Positions 5,781-7,613 of a DNA stretch of 7,613 bases are shown here, in pieces. The position numbers and the translations under genes were made by a program. The notes under the pieces are model-generated. The model had not been told where the DNA came from and did no database searches. It was given only the letters and a program-made list of their open reading frames with translations. The stretch's first letter is position 1; every line of letters begins with the position of its first letter. Origin of the DNA: Candidatus Altarchaeales archaeon ex4484_96 (lineage in GTDB: Archaea > Altiarchaeota > Altiarchaeia > IMC4 > QMZM01); the NCBI GenBank assembly GCA_002254405.1, contig NJDH01000040.1, positions 1-7,613 on the forward strand. The letters run 5' to 3'.

Positions 5781-7100
5781 CTACATCCCGAAATTGCTGC
5801 CCATGCGCTTCATAAGCCTGCGAAGCTTTCTCTCATCCCCCACGGACTTCATCATCTTTTTCATCCTCTTGTAGTAGGTCAGAAGCTCCCTCACGTCCTC
5901 TGGTTTGCTTCCGCTGCCCGCAGCTATTCTTTCCACCCGGTTTCTTTTGATGATAGGTGGGTTAGTCTTTTCCTCATCGGTCATCGAATCCATGATAATC
6001 TTCCATCCCTTCATCTTGTCTTCCTGTATCTGCAGCATGTCCTTGGGTATTTTAGCCTGAAAAGGCATCAACTCAAGCAGTTTCTTCATCGAACCCATCT
6101 GGGAAACCTGCTCTATCTGTGTGTAAACCTCGTTGAGGGTGAACTTGCCGGACATCATCCTCTTAGCTGCTTCCTCGTCGAAATCAGCCTCCCTTGCTCT
6201 CTCCAGCAAACCCTGCATATCACCAAAACCAATAAGCCGGGAGACAAATCTCTCGGCATCAAATTCCTCGAAATCCTCAAGGTGCTCGCCGACGCCCACA
6301 TAATAAACAGGAGCCCCCGTAGCTGCGCAGGCAGATATCGCACCCCCTCCCTTAGCCGAGCCGTCGAGTTTGGTTAAAATAACACCATCGACTTTGCTGT
6401 GCTGCTCAAAGGCCTTGGCCTGCTCGCCTGCCTGCTGTCCGATTGTAGCATCCAACACAAGTAAGGTCTTATCGGGTTTTATTTCCGAGTATACCCCACG
6501 TATCTCCTCCATCAGATCATCATTCAGCTTATGTCTTCCCTCCGAGTCTATTATGATAACACCCTCGTCTTTGAATTCCCTCAAACCCCTTTTTATAATA
6601 GACAATGAGTTTTTCTCGCCGGGGTCCCCGTAAAAGGGGACATCTATCTTCGCAGACAACTGCTTTAGCTGGTCGTATGCTGCGGGACGGAAGGTGTCGG
6701 CGCAAATAAGCTTGGGATTCAGACCTCTTTTTTTGACGTGGCGGGCTAGTTTAGCGGCTGTTGTGGTTTTGCCCGAGCCCTGAGTCCCAACAAGAAGAAT
6801 CCTCTGCTTATCCCCCAGTGATACCTTTCCCCCGGCACCCAGTAAATCAACAAGCTGCTCATAGGTTAATTTAATGAGATTCTCTTTCCTGGACAGGCCT
6901 CCGGGGGGTTTCTCAAGCAATCCTCTCTCCTCTATCGTGGATGATAGCTTGAAAACCAGCTCGACGTTGACATCCGATGAAATAAGAGTCTTTTGTATGT
7001 CCTTGATAAAGGTCTTCACCGTTTTTTTGTCTACTACAACAGCCTTTCTGAGGTTAACGAAAGCACCCTGTAGACCATCTCTTAGCTTATCTAAAACCAT
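5781..7100 (-). CDS. srp54: Signal recognition particle GTPase SRP54
   Basis: A 439-residue cytosolic GTPase that, with 7S RNA and SRP19, binds signal sequences on ribosomes and delivers them to FtsY at the membrane. N domain: about 1-90. G domain: P-loop GTQGSGKTT (105-113), DTFRPAAYDQL (135-145), G3 DSEGRH (185-190) and G4 TKLDGSAKGGG (243-253). C-terminal methionine-rich M domain from about 295, with the RNA-binding RVERIAAGSG stretch (388-397) and a basic tail. G3 is DTAGR in nearly all homologues, so Ser186-Glu187 is unusual. The frame is open 25 codons further upstream (7175), but homologues begin at MVLDKL, and that start has a TATA-like element 27 nt before it, which fits leaderless transcription. 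The frame contains no internal breaks, unlike its downstream neighbour. Confidence 0.95.
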   Translation of the reverse strand: MVLDKLRDGLQGAFVNLRKAVVVDKKTVKTFIKDIQKTLISSDVNVELVFKLSSTIEERGLLEKPPGGLSRKENLIKLTYEQLVDLLGAGGKVSLGDKQRILLVGTQGSGKTTTAAKLARHVKKRGLNPKLICADTFRPAAYDQLKQLSAKIDVPFYGDPGEKNSLSIIKRGLREFKDEGVIIIDSEGRHKLNDDLMEEIRGVYSEIKPDKTLLVLDATIGQQAGEQAKAFEQHSKVDGVILTKLDGSAKGGGAISACAATGAPVYYVGVGEHLEDFEEFDAERFVSRLIGFGDMQGLLERAREADFDEEAAKRMMSGKFTLNEVYTQIEQVSQMGSMKKLLELMPFQAKIPKDMLQIQEDKMKGWKIIMDSMTDEEKTNPPIIKRNRVERIAAGSGSKPEDVRELLTYYKRMKKMMKSVGDERKLRRLMKRMGSNFGM

Positions 7101-7121
7101 TATATATCTATTTAGTCTATG

Positions 7122-7133
7122 TTTTAATAATAT
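7122..7133. promoter_or_regulatory. Shared TATA-like element between srp54 and the glycosyltransferase gene
   Basis: TTTTAATAATAT (ATATTATTAAAA on the other strand) is the only strong TATA-like sequence in the 60-bp divergent gap. Its centre is about 27 nt from the srp54 ATG, the right distance for a leaderless mRNA, and about 34 nt from the glycosyltransferase ATG, which would leave a leader of only a few bases. Neither gene has a clear Shine-Dalgarno sequence. A single element used in both directions is inferred. Confidence 0.4.
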
Positions 7134-7160
7134 GCGCCCACTTAGAGATATTAATTGAAG

Positions 7161-7613
7161 ATGAACAGCATACACATAGGTCTTGTTTATGCGTTATGGT
7201 TTATTGTGACCTTCTTTTTCATGGTCATAGTATTGTCCATAATAAAAAACAGAAACGAATTCTTCAATGAGCCTAAGCCGCTTGCGAAAGAGGATATTAT
7301 AACAATTCTTGTGCCGGCATTCAATGAAGAAAAAACAATCGCAGACACCATTGAATCCCTGCTTAGGCTTGATTATCCCAGCCATCTGCTGGATATTATC
7401 GTATTAAACGACGGCTCCACCGACAAAACAGGGCAGATAGCTGCAGAATACGCTCAAAGAGGCGACATTCGTTTGATAGAAAACAGGATAAACCAGGGTA
7501 AAGCCAAATCCCTCAACATAGGGATAAAAGAAGCTAAAGGAGAGCTTATCGCCACCTTAGACGCCGACACAGTCATAGAGGGGGATATACTAACAAAGGT
7601 GGGGGGATATTTC
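7161..7613 (+). CDS. Membrane-anchored family 2 glycosyltransferase (3' end outside the window)
   Basis: The first 151 codons of a processive-type GT2 enzyme; the frame is open to the right edge. An N-terminal membrane helix (about 5-28) is followed after a short linker by the GT-A domain: ITILVPAFNEEKTI (47-60), the nucleotide-binding VLNDGSTDKT (81-90), NQGKAKSLNIGI (111-122), and the metal-binding DxD as LDADT (133-137). This layout resembles hyaluronan, poly-GlcNAc and cellulose synthase-like enzymes that build or transfer sugars at the membrane from nucleotide sugars, with the later catalytic motifs and further helices expected beyond the window. The exact sugar and product cannot be told. 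The gene is divergent from srp54 and likely has a very short leader. Confidence 0.88.
   Translation, partial: MNSIHIGLVYALWFIVTFFFMVIVLSIIKNRNEFFNEPKPLAKEDIITILVPAFNEEKTIADTIESLLRLDYPSHLLDIIVLNDGSTDKTGQIAAEYAQRGDIRLIENRINQGKAKSLNIGIKEAKGELIATLDADTVIEGDILTKVGGYF

Noticed and set aside
5733..6377. A 214-codon open frame on the plus strand
   Set aside because: It lies antisense to the well-supported srp54 gene and to the fragment after it; its sequence is His- and Leu-rich with no recognisable motif, as expected for a reverse-frame shadow.
7101..7175. Longer SRP54 start at 7175
   Set aside because: The extra 25 residues do not resemble the SRP54 N-terminus, would overlap the divergent glycosyltransferase start, and would put the TATA-like element inside the gene.

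Overview
The window looks archaeal. It carries an SRP54 GTPase, a NucS-type endonuclease, a CheY/CheA pair of archaeal style, and several genes that lack a Shine-Dalgarno (SD) sequence but have a TATA-like element about 26 nt before the start codon, as expected for leaderless archaeal mRNAs. Other genes have strong GGAGG/GAGGTG-type SDs. The DNA is moderately AT-rich. The lineage cannot be fixed from the sequence: a euryarchaeote or an uncultivated relative fits. No rRNA, tRNA, CRISPR array or insertion sequence was seen.

Layout. Positions 1-36 hold the first 12 codons of an unidentified minus-strand gene. A divergent regulatory region follows (37-203), then a rightward block: cheY (204-566), cheA (627-2213), a DUF192 gene overlapping cheA by 4 nt (2210-2575), and nucS (2615-3358). 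Two bases later a leftward block ends. Read in its own direction from 7100 to 3361, that block is srp54, a polytopic membrane protein with a spermidine-synthase-like domain, and a small Ser/Thr-rich lipoprotein. A 60-bp divergent promoter separates srp54 from a family 2 glycosyltransferase that starts at 7161 and runs off the right edge.

How the genes work together. CheA and CheY are the kinase and response regulator of an archaellum/taxis pathway, but CheW, CheB, CheR, receptors and archaellins are not in the window. NucS is a DNA repair endonuclease with its own likely promoter. SRP54 targets nascent membrane and secreted proteins, and the two genes behind it encode a membrane protein and a lipoprotein.

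The most notable observation is that the membrane spermidine-synthase-like gene is broken in its 5' third. Joining reading frames across one in-frame TAG and three one-base shifts at homopolymers restores a continuous family-like protein of about 660 residues, while the last 471 codons are intact. This is a decaying gene, a local sequence error, or much less likely a recoded gene. No clearly new multi-gene system is evident; other points of interest are divergent residues in CheY, SRP54 and CheA.
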